DNA of 64,000 nucleotides from Phyllobacterium lublinensis. GTDB lineage: Bacteria > Pseudomonadota > Alphaproteobacteria > Rhizobiales > Rhizobiaceae. The translations under genes and the position numbers were made by a program. Positions 1 through 8,836 of this stretch are shown here, one piece after another. The DNA lies in NCBI RefSeq assembly GCF_020164435.1, contig NZ_JAIUDQ010000005.1:62001-126000 (forward strand). Reading direction: 5' to 3'. The notes beneath the pieces were generated by a model, which did no database searches, had not been told where the DNA came from, and saw nothing but the letters and a program-made list of their open reading frames with translations. Every line of letters starts with the position of its first letter. Position 1 is the stretch's first letter.

Positions 1-42
1 ACGAGTTTTCGCAGGTGTGTTCACAATCTCGGCTTGGTTCAT
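1..42 (-). CDS. N-terminus of a leftward gene cut by the window edge
   Basis: On the minus strand an ATG at position 42 opens a frame of 14 codons (reading MNQAEIVNTPAKTR) that runs off the left edge without a stop. A GAG-containing stretch lies just upstream as a possible ribosome binding site. It would be divergent from the MFS gene starting at 198, so the 155 bases between them would hold both promoters. The product cannot be recognised from 14 residues, and the frame could be chance. Confidence 0.35.
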   Translation of the reverse strand, partial: MNQAEIVNTPAKTR

Positions 43-151
43 GACAGGATCTCGATCAATGCGGCTGTGGCGGCAGGCTAGGTGAGTTAGCCGGTAAAAT
101 CCATGGACCACAGGGATCGGGCATGGAAGATTTTTCGTACATATTTCAACA

Positions 152-164
152 GTTTCAATGAAAC
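152..164. promoter_or_regulatory. 13-base dyad between divergent genes, possible operator
   Basis: GTTTCA-A-TGAAAC is a perfect inverted repeat with a one-base centre. It lies 33 bases before the GTG start of the MFS transporter and in the gap to the possible divergent gene at the left edge. A divergent regulator/transporter pair would commonly carry such a site. No regulator is visible in the window, so this is a position-based inference. Confidence 0.3.
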
Positions 165-197
165 AGACATATTATGTCGCTCGATTGACTGCTATCG

Positions 198-1454
198 GTG
201 GTTGCGCGTCTGAAACTCTCCTTGACGCTCGAATCATCCCCCGAAGTTAATAAAGTGATCAATCAGGTACGCCATCCCATTTGGATTACGACAGCCAAGC
301 GTCCGACTGCGCGGGTGTTTGCGATCCTGTTTGGTATCGAATCGATGGCGCGTGCGATCATCACGAGTGTCGTGCCGATCCAGACCTTCGAGCTCCTGCA
401 AAGCGAGCGCAGTGTCAGTATCCTCTACACATGCATGTCATTGCTGGGCCTCATTTCTACCTTGTCGATCCCGTTGCTGATCGTGCGCATTCCACGCAGG
501 TGGGTCTATACGGCCGGCACCGCATCGCTGATCCTTGGTTGTTGTGCCTTTTCGCTCGACACTCTTCCCGGGCAGGCTGCCGGGCTGTTTCTGCGCACCT
601 TCGGGGCAGGGACGCTTTCCATCACGCTCAGCCTCTACATCATGGATCACATCAAGAAGGGTGAACTGGTCCGCGCCGAATCCGTACGGATGGCCACAGC
701 GACCTTTGCATGGACTGGCGGTCCGTTTCTGGGTGTTTTCCTCTACACCCGTGTTGGGTTGATCGCTCCATTTCTTGTGTCGATCGGCTTTTCGCTGCTG
801 CTGCTGACACTCTTCTGGTATTTTCGACTCAGCGACAACCCTGCACTGCAGAAGGGGCCCAGCCGTCCAGCCAATCCGATTGCCAATGTACGGCGTTTTG
901 TCGTGCAACCACGGCTTCGCCTGGCATGGCTGATCGCCTTTTCACGATCCTGCTATTGGAGCACTTTCTTTGTATATGGCCCCATCCTGATGGTGGCGAC
1001 AGGACAGGGAACACTTGCGGGCGGTCTGTTGGTGTCCCTCGGCAACCTGTTCCTGCTGGGTTCGATATTCTGGGGCAAAGTCGGCATGTCCAAGGGACTG
1101 ATGCGCACAATATCAGGTGTGTTCACGCTGCTTGCCTTGGCACTGATTGGTGCGGGTCTGGCGGGTCAAACATACCCAATGCTGGCCGCGATCATGCTGT
1201 TGGTAGGCGCGTTTTTTTGCGTTGCCATCGACACGCTCGGATCTGCAACCTTCATCCGCGCTGTTCACCCGCACGAAAGGGCACAGATGACCGCCGTCTA
1301 CAGAACCTACCTCGATTTCTCCGAGATATTGCCCGCGTTTTTCTATTCAATCATCCTGACATTTTTCCAGCTCGGCGCCATCTTCATCGCACTGTCGTTG
1401 TTGATGATCTTCACCTCGCTCTTCGTCTGGCGTTATTTGCCGCGCGGCCTATAG
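198..1454 (+). CDS. Major facilitator superfamily transporter
   Basis: A 418-residue inner-membrane protein with about 12 hydrophobic segments, the length and layout of an MFS permease. The first membrane segment starts near residue 40 (VFAILFGIESMARA), after a polar N-terminus. A basic loop (IVRIPRRW) sits between early segments, as expected for the cytoplasmic loop of MFS proteins. The start is GTG at 198; a later in-frame start would still leave all membrane segments. The substrate cannot be told. It converges on the DUF599 gene, the two stop codons overlapping by 6 bases (1449-1454). Family placement is an inference from topology. Confidence 0.75.
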   Translation: MVARLKLSLTLESSPEVNKVINQVRHPIWITTAKRPTARVFAILFGIESMARAIITSVVPIQTFELLQSERSVSILYTCMSLLGLISTLSIPLLIVRIPRRWVYTAGTASLILGCCAFSLDTLPGQAAGLFLRTFGAGTLSITLSLYIMDHIKKGELVRAESVRMATATFAWTGGPFLGVFLYTRVGLIAPFLVSIGFSLLLLTLFWYFRLSDNPALQKGPSRPANPIANVRRFVVQPRLRLAWLIAFSRSCYWSTFFVYGPILMVATGQGTLAGGLLVSLGNLFLLGSIFWGKVGMSKGLMRTISGVFTLLALALIGAGLAGQTYPMLAAIMLLVGAFFCVAIDTLGSATFIRAVHPHERAQMTAVYRTYLDFSEILPAFFYSIILTFFQLGAIFIALSLLMIFTSLFVWRYLPRGL

Positions 1455-2168
1455 GCCAGCATTCACGCTGTTTTTCATCAGCACATCGCGTGCCCTGGAG
1501 AAGAATTGCCGGCGTAACAGAACGATCGCGACCAACGTTGTGGTGACCATGAACACCAGGGGGTGCAGGAACCAGCCAAGATAGCCAATGGAAAAGAAAA
1601 TGCCGCGAAGCCCGCTATTGAAATGCTCGCCAGCCTGAATATTGATCCCCGCCGCGCGATTGACGCCTGCAACGACCAGCGGATCGTCAGCGCCCCGGTC
1701 GCGCGCCATTGGAACGCCGCCAATGAGAATCGAGCAATAGTTGAAGAGCCGGTAGGACCAGGCGAATTTGAAGAACGCATAGGCAAACAGCACGAGAAGT
1801 CCGAGGATTTTTGTTTCGAACAGTTGCTGCGTGGTCTCGCCAAGCAGCGGCAGATCATGAAAGAGGGTAAGGACCCGGCCAGAGGAATTCAGCAATCCGA
1901 AACATCCGCCAATTGCCAGGATTGATGTTGATGCAAAAAAGCCGGTTCCCTGCTGCAGGCCGAGCATGATGCTGGTGTCGATCATGCGCAATTCGCGGGT
2001 CGACATCGTCGTCATCCATTGACGCCGGGCCTCGTTCATCTCGTATGTCAGCGATTTCCTGCCGGCAAAGCCGTTTGCCGTGGTGTGCGAGTAGACCATC
2101 CAGATGATAAAGAAGTAGGCGAGAGCCAGGACATCGAGCCAATAGGATGTGTTCGGGACAGGTTCCAT
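1449..2168 (-). CDS. DUF599 family membrane protein
   Basis: A 239-residue membrane protein. The N-terminal LDVLALAYFFIIWMVYS followed by an RxxWM-type stretch (ARRQWMTTM) and later hydrophobic segments fit the DUF599 family of widespread proteobacterial membrane proteins with no assigned function. Four hydrophobic stretches are visible, near residues 12-28, 75-95, 115-135 and 190-215. The ATG at 2168 is preceded by a GAGAGAAG ribosome binding site. Its stop overlaps the MFS stop tail to tail. The 214 bases upstream are shared with the divergent sdaA gene. Confidence 0.75.
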   Translation of the reverse strand: MEPVPNTSYWLDVLALAYFFIIWMVYSHTTANGFAGRKSLTYEMNEARRQWMTTMSTRELRMIDTSIMLGLQQGTGFFASTSILAIGGCFGLLNSSGRVLTLFHDLPLLGETTQQLFETKILGLLVLFAYAFFKFAWSYRLFNYCSILIGGVPMARDRGADDPLVVAGVNRAAGINIQAGEHFNSGLRGIFFSIGYLGWFLHPLVFMVTTTLVAIVLLRRQFFSRARDVLMKNSVNAGL

Positions 2169-2382
2169 GTCTTCTCTCGGTAAAACGCAATTTTCGCCTG
2201 CGAATGTACGTCAATTCCCGTTCTTGGCAAATCGCATCAACAACGGCGCATGTACGTTTTCTTTTGACTTTTGTTCTGGCAGACCTATGTCGTAGAAACG
2301 CAACGCCAGGTCGGTCTCGGGCTGCGGCGATTGCCGGTGACGGGCCATTATGAATTTAAATTCGCCTAACTGAGGTAATTGG

Positions 2383-3783
2383 ATGTTCCTGTCGGTTTTC
2401 GATCTTTATAAAATCGGCATTGGCCCTTCGAGTTCCCATACGATGGGACCAATGACTGCAGGCGGGCAGTTCCTTGAAGAGCTCAAGAACGGCCAATGGC
2501 CACGGCCGACTGGCGTCAAGGTCGACAGATTGCGCGTCCATTTGCACGGCTCACTTGCCTTTACCGGGGTTGGCCATGCCACCGACCGTGCCGTCATCCT
2601 TGGTCTTTGTGGCCTGCTGCCAGCGACCGTCGATCCAAACGAGATGGATTCGTTGCTGGAGACGGTCACGAAGAACAAGCGTCTTTCACCCGAAGGCCAT
2701 CCGTCCTATCGCTTTGATCCTGCAACCGATCTCATCATGGATCGGCGGACGCCATTGCCCGGACACGCCAATGGTATGGCTTTCGAAGCCTATGATGTCG
2801 ACGACCGGCTCCTGTTGCGACGCATCTTCTATTCAATCGGTGGCGGCTTCGTCGTCACGGAGGAGGAGCTGGAGACAGCAAGAACCAGGACGGCACCCAA
2901 AGTGGAAGCGCAGGTCCCGTTCCCGTTCACCAATGCTGCCCAGATGCTGAAGATGGCGGGGGAGAGCGGCCTCTCGATCGCTGAGATGAAGCGGCGCAAT
3001 GAAGAGATGTTCATGAGCCGTGACGAGCTGAATGCCGGGCTCGATCGTATCTGGTCTGCAATGCGGTCTTGCATCGATCGCGGTCTGGAACAGGAAGGTA
3101 TCATGCCTGGCGGACTCAAGGTCAAACGCCGGGCCCGCTATCTGCACGACCGGCTTCAGGAAGAATGGCGGCAGAACCGTATCAATCCGCTGCTCGCCAA
3201 TGATTGGCTGTCGGTCTACGCGATGGCGGTCAATGAGGAGAACGCGGCAGGCGGCCGCGTTGTGACTGCTCCCACCAACGGTGCGGCGGGGGTCGTCCCG
3301 GCAGTCCTGCGCTATTATCTGCATTTCCATGACGATGCCGATCAAGACGGCATTCGTGACTTTCTGCTGACATCGGCCGCAATCGGCGGCGTCATAAAGC
3401 ACAACGCTTCCATCTCCGGCGCGGAAGTCGGTTGCCAGGGTGAGGTGGGTTCGGCATCGGCAATGGCGGCGGCTGGGCTCGCTGCCGTTCTCGGCGGGAC
3501 GCCCGAACAGATCGAAAATGCCGCTGAAATTGCCCTTGAACATCATTTGGGCATGACCTGTGACCCCGTTGCGGGGCTCGTCCAGGTTCCCTGTATCGAG
3601 CGCAATGCGCTTGGCGCGGTCAAGGCTGTGACAGCCGCCTCGCTGGCTGTCAAAGGGGACGGTACACATTTCGTGCCGCTTGACGCCTGTATCGAAACCA
3701 TGCGTCAGACCGGTGTCGACATGAACGAGCGCTATAAGGAAACCAGCCTTGGCGGTCTGGCGGTCAACGTCGTCGAGTGCTGA
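2383..3783 (+). CDS. sdaA: L-serine ammonia-lyase (L-serine dehydratase), single-chain type
   Basis: Converts L-serine to pyruvate and ammonia in the cytoplasm with a [4Fe-4S] cluster rather than PLP. The 466 residues hold the N-terminal domain ([11 protein letters not shown] near residue 13) and the C-terminal catalytic domain in one chain. Three cysteines near residues 351, 393 and 404 have spacings of 42 and 11, as known for cluster ligands in this family ([27 protein letters not shown]). The ATG follows TGAGGTAA. It is a stand-alone gene, with no serine transporter next to it. The family assignment is firm. Confidence 0.96.
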   Translation: MFLSVFDLYKIGIGPSSSHTMGPMTAGGQFLEELKNGQWPRPTGVKVDRLRVHLHGSLAFTGVGHATDRAVILGLCGLLPATVDPNEMDSLLETVTKNKRLSPEGHPSYRFDPATDLIMDRRTPLPGHANGMAFEAYDVDDRLLLRRIFYSIGGGFVVTEEELETARTRTAPKVEAQVPFPFTNAAQMLKMAGESGLSIAEMKRRNEEMFMSRDELNAGLDRIWSAMRSCIDRGLEQEGIMPGGLKVKRRARYLHDRLQEEWRQNRINPLLANDWLSVYAMAVNEENAAGGRVVTAPTNGAAGVVPAVLRYYLHFHDDADQDGIRDFLLTSAAIGGVIKHNASISGAEVGCQGEVGSASAMAAAGLAAVLGGTPEQIENAAEIALEHHLGMTCDPVAGLVQVPCIERNALGAVKAVTAASLAVKGDGTHFVPLDACIETMRQTGVDMNERYKETSLGGLAVNVVEC

Positions 3784-3937
3784 GAGCCGTTTTGAGGCGG
3801 GCGCAAATACCGGCCCGTTGACGAAAACACTTTCAAGAAATCAAATACAGTCCTCGCCAAAAAAACTGCCATAGTTCTGTACCGCCTGATCAGCAAAATC
3901 TGGTTGGGCTGCACAAAGGTATTGGGAGGACACTACC

Positions 3938-5473
3938 TTGGCATCAAACTCAATTGGGAATTCGACAGACCAGCGACCTGAAGACAAGAACCTGGGCATT
4001 GGAGCCAACCTGGCCTACGGCCTGCAACACGTACTGACCATGTATGGCGGGATCATCGCTGTGCCGCTCATTCTTGGGCAGGCGGCAGGCCTGTCGTCCA
4101 GCGAGATCGGGCTGTTGATTACGGCATCTCTCTTCGCAGGCGGATTGGCGACCATGCTCCAGACCTTGGGGCTGCCTTTCTTCGGATGCCGCCTGCCTCT
4201 CGTTCAGGGCGTATCATTTTCGGGGGTCGCAACGATGGTTGCGATCGTCGGTAATGGCGGGATGGGGGCTGTCTTGGGCGCTGTCATGGCGGCCTCATTG
4301 ATCGGCCTGTTGATCACACCGCTTTTCTCAAGAATTACGCGTTTTTTCCCGCCGCTGGTCACTGGAATTGTGATTACAACCATTGGTCTCACGCTCATGC
4401 CTGTCGCAGCGCGGTGGGCGATGGGTGGTAACAGCAACGCGCCGGATTTTGGCAGCATGGCGAATATCGAACTGGCGGCACTGACGCTCGTCATCGTCTT
4501 GCTGTTGAGCAAGCTGGGACGTGCATCGATTTCGCGCCTTTCAATCCTGTTGGCGATGATCATCGGCACCGCCATCGCTTACTGTCTCGGCATGACCGAC
4601 TTCTCCAAGGTGAGCGAAGGTCCATTTCTGGCATTCCCGACCGTATTCCATTTTGGCTATCCGACGTTTCAGCTGGCAGCGATTATCTCGATGTTTATCG
4701 TCATCATGGTCACGTTGGTGGAAACGTCGGCGGATATTCTTGCCGTGGGCGAGATTATCGAGACCAAGGTTGATTCACGACGCCTCGGCGACGGTCTCCG
4801 CGCCGATATGCTCTCCAGTCTCATTGCACCCGTGTTTGGCTCATTCACGCAAAGTGCCTTTGCGCAGAATGTTGGCCTGGTCGCCGTGACAGGCATCAAA
4901 AGCCGCTATGTCGTCGCAACCGGTGGTCTGTTTCTCGTCACGCTGGGTTTGTTACCTGTCATGGGTAGGGTGGTCGCTGCAGTTCCCGCATCGGTCCTGG
5001 GTGGTGCGGGCATCGTTTTGTTTGGAACGGTGGCGGCAAGCGGTATTCGTACGCTGTCCAAGGTGGATTATCGCAACAACATGAACCTGATCATCGTTGC
5101 GACGTCGATCGGTTTCGGCATGATCCCGATTGCTTCGCCTACCTTTTACGATCAGTTCCCGGCCTGGTTTGCCACAATCTTCCACTCCGGCATCAGTTCA
5201 GCGGCGATCATGGCCATTACACTGAACCTTGTGTTCAATCACCTGACAACAGGCAACTCGGACCAACAGTCCGTCTTTGTTGCGGGTACTGAACGCACAT
5301 TGCGTTATCAGGATATCGCCCTGCTGCATGAGGGCGACTATTTCCTCAACGGCAAGCTTTATGATGCAAACGGTGTCGAAGTGCCGGTGGTCGCTCCGGA
5401 TTCTCATACCGTCTCCGCAACGGGCCATGGGAGATCGGCTGGGATCGCTGTCGCAGCCAGCCATTCTCACTGA
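3938..5473 (+). CDS. NCS2 family nucleobase permease, xanthine/uric acid type
   Basis: A 511-residue inner-membrane symporter of the nucleobase-ascorbate (NCS2) family. The NAT signature is present as QNVGLVAVTG near residue 312; Q-N at its start with T-G at its end is usual for the xanthine/urate branch, while uracil carriers have E-N and T-R. The conserved His of the first membrane segment is seen in YGLQHVLTMYGG, and an acidic residue sits in ETSADILAVGE. The likely start is TTG at 3938, because GGGAGGA at 3924-3930 is well placed and no better codon exists. The C-terminus is short and His/Ser-rich. The exact substrate is inferred. Confidence 0.9.
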   Translation: MASNSIGNSTDQRPEDKNLGIGANLAYGLQHVLTMYGGIIAVPLILGQAAGLSSSEIGLLITASLFAGGLATMLQTLGLPFFGCRLPLVQGVSFSGVATMVAIVGNGGMGAVLGAVMAASLIGLLITPLFSRITRFFPPLVTGIVITTIGLTLMPVAARWAMGGNSNAPDFGSMANIELAALTLVIVLLLSKLGRASISRLSILLAMIIGTAIAYCLGMTDFSKVSEGPFLAFPTVFHFGYPTFQLAAIISMFIVIMVTLVETSADILAVGEIIETKVDSRRLGDGLRADMLSSLIAPVFGSFTQSAFAQNVGLVAVTGIKSRYVVATGGLFLVTLGLLPVMGRVVAAVPASVLGGAGIVLFGTVAASGIRTLSKVDYRNNMNLIIVATSIGFGMIPIASPTFYDQFPAWFATIFHSGISSAAIMAITLNLVFNHLTTGNSDQQSVFVAGTERTLRYQDIALLHEGDYFLNGKLYDANGVEVPVVAPDSHTVSATGHGRSAGIAVAASHSH

Positions 5474-5568
5474 GGGCTGCGTCAGAGGGCGAAGCAGTGG
5501 CGCCCCGGACTGTGGAGAAATGGCGGGTTGTGGTTGACGCCACAACCTGAAAGCGTAAATGCTGGGTC

Positions 5569-6006
5569 ATGGCGCTTCATCTGGTGAAATTGTGTGTCGG
5601 CTGTACGGCGATCGAGGATCTCGCTGCATGGATCGATTTTCGGCTCGACGAGCGGAGGCGCGCCGGCCTGTCGGCCGAACAGTTCCATACGACCCGCATG
5701 GTGCCAAAACGTATTGAAGACCTACTTGACGGCGGTTCCCTCTATTGGGTCATCAAGGGCAATATCCAGTGCCGCCAACGGCTCACCGATATCAGGACAT
5801 TCACCGACGATCAGGGCATTTCGCGCTGCCACCTCGTTCTGGAGCCTCGGATCATCCCGACTGAATGGCAGCCGCGGCGGGCATTTCAGGGGTGGCGCTA
5901 TTTGACGAGCGAGGATGCGCCGATCGATGAGGGCCAGGGCAAGAATGGCCGCGCCAAGTTGCCACCAGAACTGCGGAACGAGTTGGCTTCGTTGGGGCTG
6001 CTCTAA
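5569..6006 (+). CDS. DUF1489 family protein
   Basis: A 145-residue soluble protein of a family found mainly in Alphaproteobacteria, with no known function. Recognisable stretches are LVKLCVG at the N-terminus, TRMVPKR near residue 42, YWVIKG near 58, and the C-terminal QGWRYL and LPPELRNELA. The last stretch is typical of this family. It has no membrane segment or signal peptide. It stands alone after the permease gene, with 95 bases between them, and faces a small leftward open frame. Length matches the family. Confidence 0.8.
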   Translation: MALHLVKLCVGCTAIEDLAAWIDFRLDERRRAGLSAEQFHTTRMVPKRIEDLLDGGSLYWVIKGNIQCRQRLTDIRTFTDDQGISRCHLVLEPRIIPTEWQPRRAFQGWRYLTSEDAPIDEGQGKNGRAKLPPELRNELASLGLL

Positions 6007-6010
6007 GCCG

Positions 6011-6280
6011 TCAGGAAACCCGCAACCGCACTGCTCTCACACCATTGCGGCTGTCAGATCGAATGCGCAGCCGGACCGGCGGCATGGCGGCCCGACGCGT
6101 CCTTGCTGCCTGGCAGAGAAGGACATTGACGAGATCCATGGTCTTGAAGGCGGCATTGCCGTGCCGCAGGTCTGCCAGCCGTAAGGCTGCCTGCTGCAAT
6201 GCCTGAATCCCACCAAGAATTGTCCTGGTTTCCTTGCCAGACGGTCCAGTCTGACGCTGTATTTCCGTAGTCATGGACAT
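6011..6280 (-). CDS. Small hypothetical protein
   Basis: An 89-residue frame starting MSMTTEIQRQ, with AGAGGG seven bases before the ATG at 6280, which is a good ribosome binding site. The middle (ALQQAALRLADLRHGNAAF) is helix-like and the C-terminus is Arg-rich. It lies between the convergent end of the DUF1489 gene, 4 bases away, and the end of the carboxypeptidase gene upstream on the same strand. I do not recognise the family. A competing frame on the same strand (6054-6305) has an unlikely composition and is taken as a shadow. Confidence 0.45.
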   Translation of the reverse strand: MSMTTEIQRQTGPSGKETRTILGGIQALQQAALRLADLRHGNAAFKTMDLVNVLLCQAARTRRAAMPPVRLRIRSDSRNGVRAVRLRVS

Positions 6281-6329
6281 TCGCAAAACCCTCTACGCTA
6301 TACAAACTGGGTCTTTCGGTACATGTGCC

Positions 6330-7700
6330 TTATGATTGCGGTGCAATCGCAAAGCAGTTGAAATTCTGGCGCTTGAGCGCGGCGCATGCGTTGTTGGCTG
6401 CCTTGGCAGAGGCGATGCCTGCAAATCGAGCGCGATGATATGTGGTCGATCCCTTCTGGAACTTCTCCGTATAGGGAGACAGAGAGGCGATAGGTCCACC
6501 AACCGAGGCCGCTGCTTTGGACAGCATTGCCTTGGCCTCTTCGGGACTGCCGACGGAAGCGATTTGCACCATCCAGCCACCGGCAGATGCAGAAGAGGTT
6601 GTCACAGGGTCGACCTCGGCCGTGTCCCCCTCGGCGATTTCAAGCTTTGGCGATGGGGTGGGAACGGCCAATACTTGCGCTGCCGGTGAGGGGGCCGGTG
6701 CCGGCTCGGCGTATGCGGTGACCACCTCGGCAGGCTGTGGTGCGGCTGTTTCGCGTTGAACGGGAACCGGGGCATCGCTATTGTCCGGCAATTCCAGCGC
6801 TGCCACATTGACCTTGCTGTTCTTGCGCGAGGCAATCAGATTGCCGCCGTCACGCCGCGATGCGGCCGGAAGATATTGTTCAATCAGCTTTGCCATCTGG
6901 GCATCGCGGGCACCGCCGCTTGATCCGCCCATGACGACCGCCACCAGCTTCTTGCCATCCACCTGCACGGAACTCACCAGGTTGAAGCCAGAGGCGCGGG
7001 TGTACCCTGTCTTGATTCCATCAACGCCGCGCACTTTGCCAAGCAGGCGGTTGTGGCCAACGATGCGGCGCCCGCGATAGCTGAAGCTACGTGTTGAGAA
7101 ATAGTCGTAGTATTGGGGGAAGTGCTCGCGAAGCGCGATGCCAAGCAACGCCAGATCACGTGCGGAAGAGCGCTGCTGCGGATCTGGCAGACCGTTCGCA
7201 TTGCGGAAGGTTGTGTTGCGCATGCCGAGCTGGCGTGCCTTGTTGGTCATCATTACGGCAAAGCGCTGTTCCGAACCGCCAAGGTATTCGCCAATGGCTG
7301 TGGCAGAGTCGTTGGCCGACTTCGTGATCAAGGAAAGGATTGCTGCTTCGGCACTGATCGACTGCCCGGGACGAAAGCCGATCTTCGTAGGCGGCTGACT
7401 GGCGGCGTAGGCCGAAACCGGAATGGGGGTCGATTTGGACACCTTGCCCGAGGCCATGGCATCGAACAGCATGTACAACGTCATCATCTTCGTCAGCGAC
7501 GCTGGAAAGCGCTGGGCGTCCGCGTTGGACGAATACAGGGTCTTGCCCGTATTGGCATCCACCACGATCGCCGCGGCTTTCGCGTTCGCCAAGGCCTCAC
7601 TCGTGCTGGAGAGGCTTAACCCCGAAAAGATTGCCAGAGCAACGAATGCATGAGCCAATTTTTGTACGAGTTTGGAACCTTGGCGGGCTTGGTAATGCAC
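6330..7700 (-). CDS. D-alanyl-D-alanine carboxypeptidase (S11 family) with C-terminal SPOR domain
   Basis: A periplasmic penicillin-binding protein that trims the terminal D-Ala of peptidoglycan stem peptides. After a hydrophobic signal segment come the three active-site motifs: SLTK (S-x-x-K), SAN (S-x-N) and KTG in GIKTGYTRA. A Pro/Ala-rich linker leads to a SPOR domain starting at GGWMVQIASVGS, which binds denuded glycan at division sites, so the enzyme is probably septal. The start is uncertain: GTG at 7700 lies 8 bases after GAGCAGG, while GTG at 7709 overlaps that site. It is divergent from the phasin gene. Mature length and architecture match the DacA/DacF group. Confidence 0.92.
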   Translation of the reverse strand: MHYQARQGSKLVQKLAHAFVALAIFSGLSLSSTSEALANAKAAAIVVDANTGKTLYSSNADAQRFPASLTKMMTLYMLFDAMASGKVSKSTPIPVSAYAASQPPTKIGFRPGQSISAEAAILSLITKSANDSATAIGEYLGGSEQRFAVMMTNKARQLGMRNTTFRNANGLPDPQQRSSARDLALLGIALREHFPQYYDYFSTRSFSYRGRRIVGHNRLLGKVRGVDGIKTGYTRASGFNLVSSVQVDGKKLVAVVMGGSSGGARDAQMAKLIEQYLPAASRRDGGNLIASRKNSKVNVAALELPDNSDAPVPVQRETAAPQPAEVVTAYAEPAPAPSPAAQVLAVPTPSPKLEIAEGDTAEVDPVTTSSASAGGWMVQIASVGSPEEAKAMLSKAAASVGGPIASLSPYTEKFQKGSTTYHRARFAGIASAKAANNACAALKRQNFNCFAIAPQS

Positions 7701-7861
7701 AATCAACACCTGCTCGAATATGCGCGTAGAGTTTCTTCTGACGATCGTGATGCATCAGGATGGATGCGGAAACCTTAGCCGCAACAGCGTTACTAAACCC
7801 TTTATGGTAACCGGAGTGTTCATCATTTCCGGGGCGTTTTGTTTAATATTTATATAATTGC

Positions 7862-7898
7862 TGCACTGCACAAAAAATTTGACTTTTTGTGCAGTGCA
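7862..7898. promoter_or_regulatory. Perfect 15-base inverted repeat, probable PhaR-type operator
   Basis: The arms at 7862-7876 (TGCACTGCACAAAAA) and 7884-7898 are exact reverse complements separated by 7 bases. Each arm contains TGCA-type half sites (CTGC...GCAG), the sort of sequence bound by the polyhydroxyalkanoate regulator PhaR in front of phasin genes in Paracoccus and Rhodobacter. A TTGACT at 7879-7884 could be the -35 element, placing the right arm between -35 and -10. The repeat ends 47 bases before the phasin ATG. Regulator identity is inferred. Confidence 0.55.
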
Positions 7899-7945
7899 CA
7901 CTAAATGAATGGCAACAGAAATATTCAACCTTTGAAGGAACTACG

Positions 7946-8278
7946 ATGGCAACTCCATTCGAAACCCTGAACGATTCCAGCAAGGAATTCGTCAACAGTG
8001 CAATCAAGAGCGTTTCGGCCCTTTCTCAAGGGTTGCAGACCATCGCCAATGAGGCTGCGGACTATTCGAAAAAGTCTTTCGAAGAAGGGGCCGCCCTGAT
8101 TGAAAAGCTCGCTTCGACGAAGTCACCAGAGCAGGCGTTCGAAACCAATAATGCGTTCTCCAAGAAGGCTTATGAGACTTTTGTCGCTCAGGCAGCCAAG
8201 TTTGGAGAGCTTTATGCAGACCTGGCCAAAGAAGCATATAAGCCGTACGAAGCCGTGGTAGCGAAGGTTGTCAAGTAA
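7946..8278 (+). CDS. Phasin family protein
   Basis: A 110-residue helical protein of the Phasin_2 type, which coats polyhydroxyalkanoate granules and limits their size. It is Ala/Lys/Glu-rich with amphipathic helices (FVNSAIKSVSALSQGLQ, KSFEEGAALIEKLAST) and has no membrane segment. The start is ATG at 7946, because GAAGGA lies 6 bases before it; a longer frame from 7889 would run through the upstream inverted repeat. It is monocistronic, with a strong hairpin terminator right after the stop. The operator-like repeat upstream suggests control by polymer level. The polymerase genes are not in this window. Confidence 0.88.
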   Translation: MATPFETLNDSSKEFVNSAIKSVSALSQGLQTIANEAADYSKKSFEEGAALIEKLASTKSPEQAFETNNAFSKKAYETFVAQAAKFGELYADLAKEAYKPYEAVVAKVVK

Positions 8279-8303
8279 AGGCAACTCTTCTCTGAGTGCA
8301 TTC

Positions 8304-8338
8304 AAAAGTCCGGTTGCCCGCGCAACCGGACTTTTTTA
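8304..8338 (+). terminator. Rho-independent terminator of the phasin gene
   Basis: A 13-base perfect stem (8305-8317 with 8322-8334), with the loop CCGC, is followed by a run of T. It starts 26 bases after the phasin stop codon. Confidence 0.9.
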
Positions 8339-8497
8339 TTTCACAAGGCCAATTCGGACTGTGCAACTGCAACTTCATATTGCAAGCTTCAGGAGAGGGC
8401 TTAAAATCGAGCTATTGCGACCTACATAGAATGCAATGAACGACACAGAACTATCAGGATGCGGGTATCGGATGAGATGAAGCGGTTGTCACCCATC

Positions 8498-8830
8498 ATG
8501 CAAAACGAGGACAAGGGTAACGGCAACGGTCCCGGCCGGGGAACGGCTGTTATTACCCGGACCAAACCCAAACTGAAAAAACCTAGCCTATATCGCGTGT
8601 TGCTTCTCAATGACGATTACACTCCCATGGAATTCGTCATTCATGTTCTGGAGCGGTTTTTCCAGAAGAACAGAGAAGATGCTACACGCATCATGCTTCA
8701 TGTGCATAATCATGGAGTAGGAGAATGTGGTGTCTTTACCTATGAGGTCGCGGAGTCCAAGATGACCCAAGTCATGGATTATGCGCGGCAAAACCAACAT
8801 CCGCTGCAATGCGTGATGGAGAAAAAGTGA
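8498..8830 (+). CDS. clpS: ClpS, adaptor of ClpAP
   Basis: Delivers N-degron substrates to the ClpAP protease in the cytoplasm. The core [18 protein letters not shown] and the following [17 protein letters not shown] and [10 protein letters not shown] are classic ClpS. A flexible Gly/Asn-rich N-terminus precedes the fold, as needed to engage ClpA. The start is uncertain: ATG at 8498 gives the usual family length of about 110 residues, and in-frame ATGs at 8459 and 8477 would add up to 13. None has a clear ribosome binding site. The gene ends 6 bases before clpA. Confidence 0.95.
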   Translation: MQNEDKGNGNGPGRGTAVITRTKPKLKKPSLYRVLLLNDDYTPMEFVIHVLERFFQKNREDATRIMLHVHNHGVGECGVFTYEVAESKMTQVMDYARQNQHPLQCVMEKK

Positions 8831-8836
8831 GGTTTC

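Noticed and set aside
3784..3937. Possible purine riboswitch before the NCS2 permease
   Set aside because: No paired three-way junction or conserved loop sequences could be found in the 154 bases. A TTGACG without a good -10 is all that is seen.
6054..6305. 83-codon minus-strand frame overlapping the small gene at 6011-6280
   Set aside because: Its Trp/Gly/Arg-rich composition and lack of a good ribosome site make the other frame more likely.
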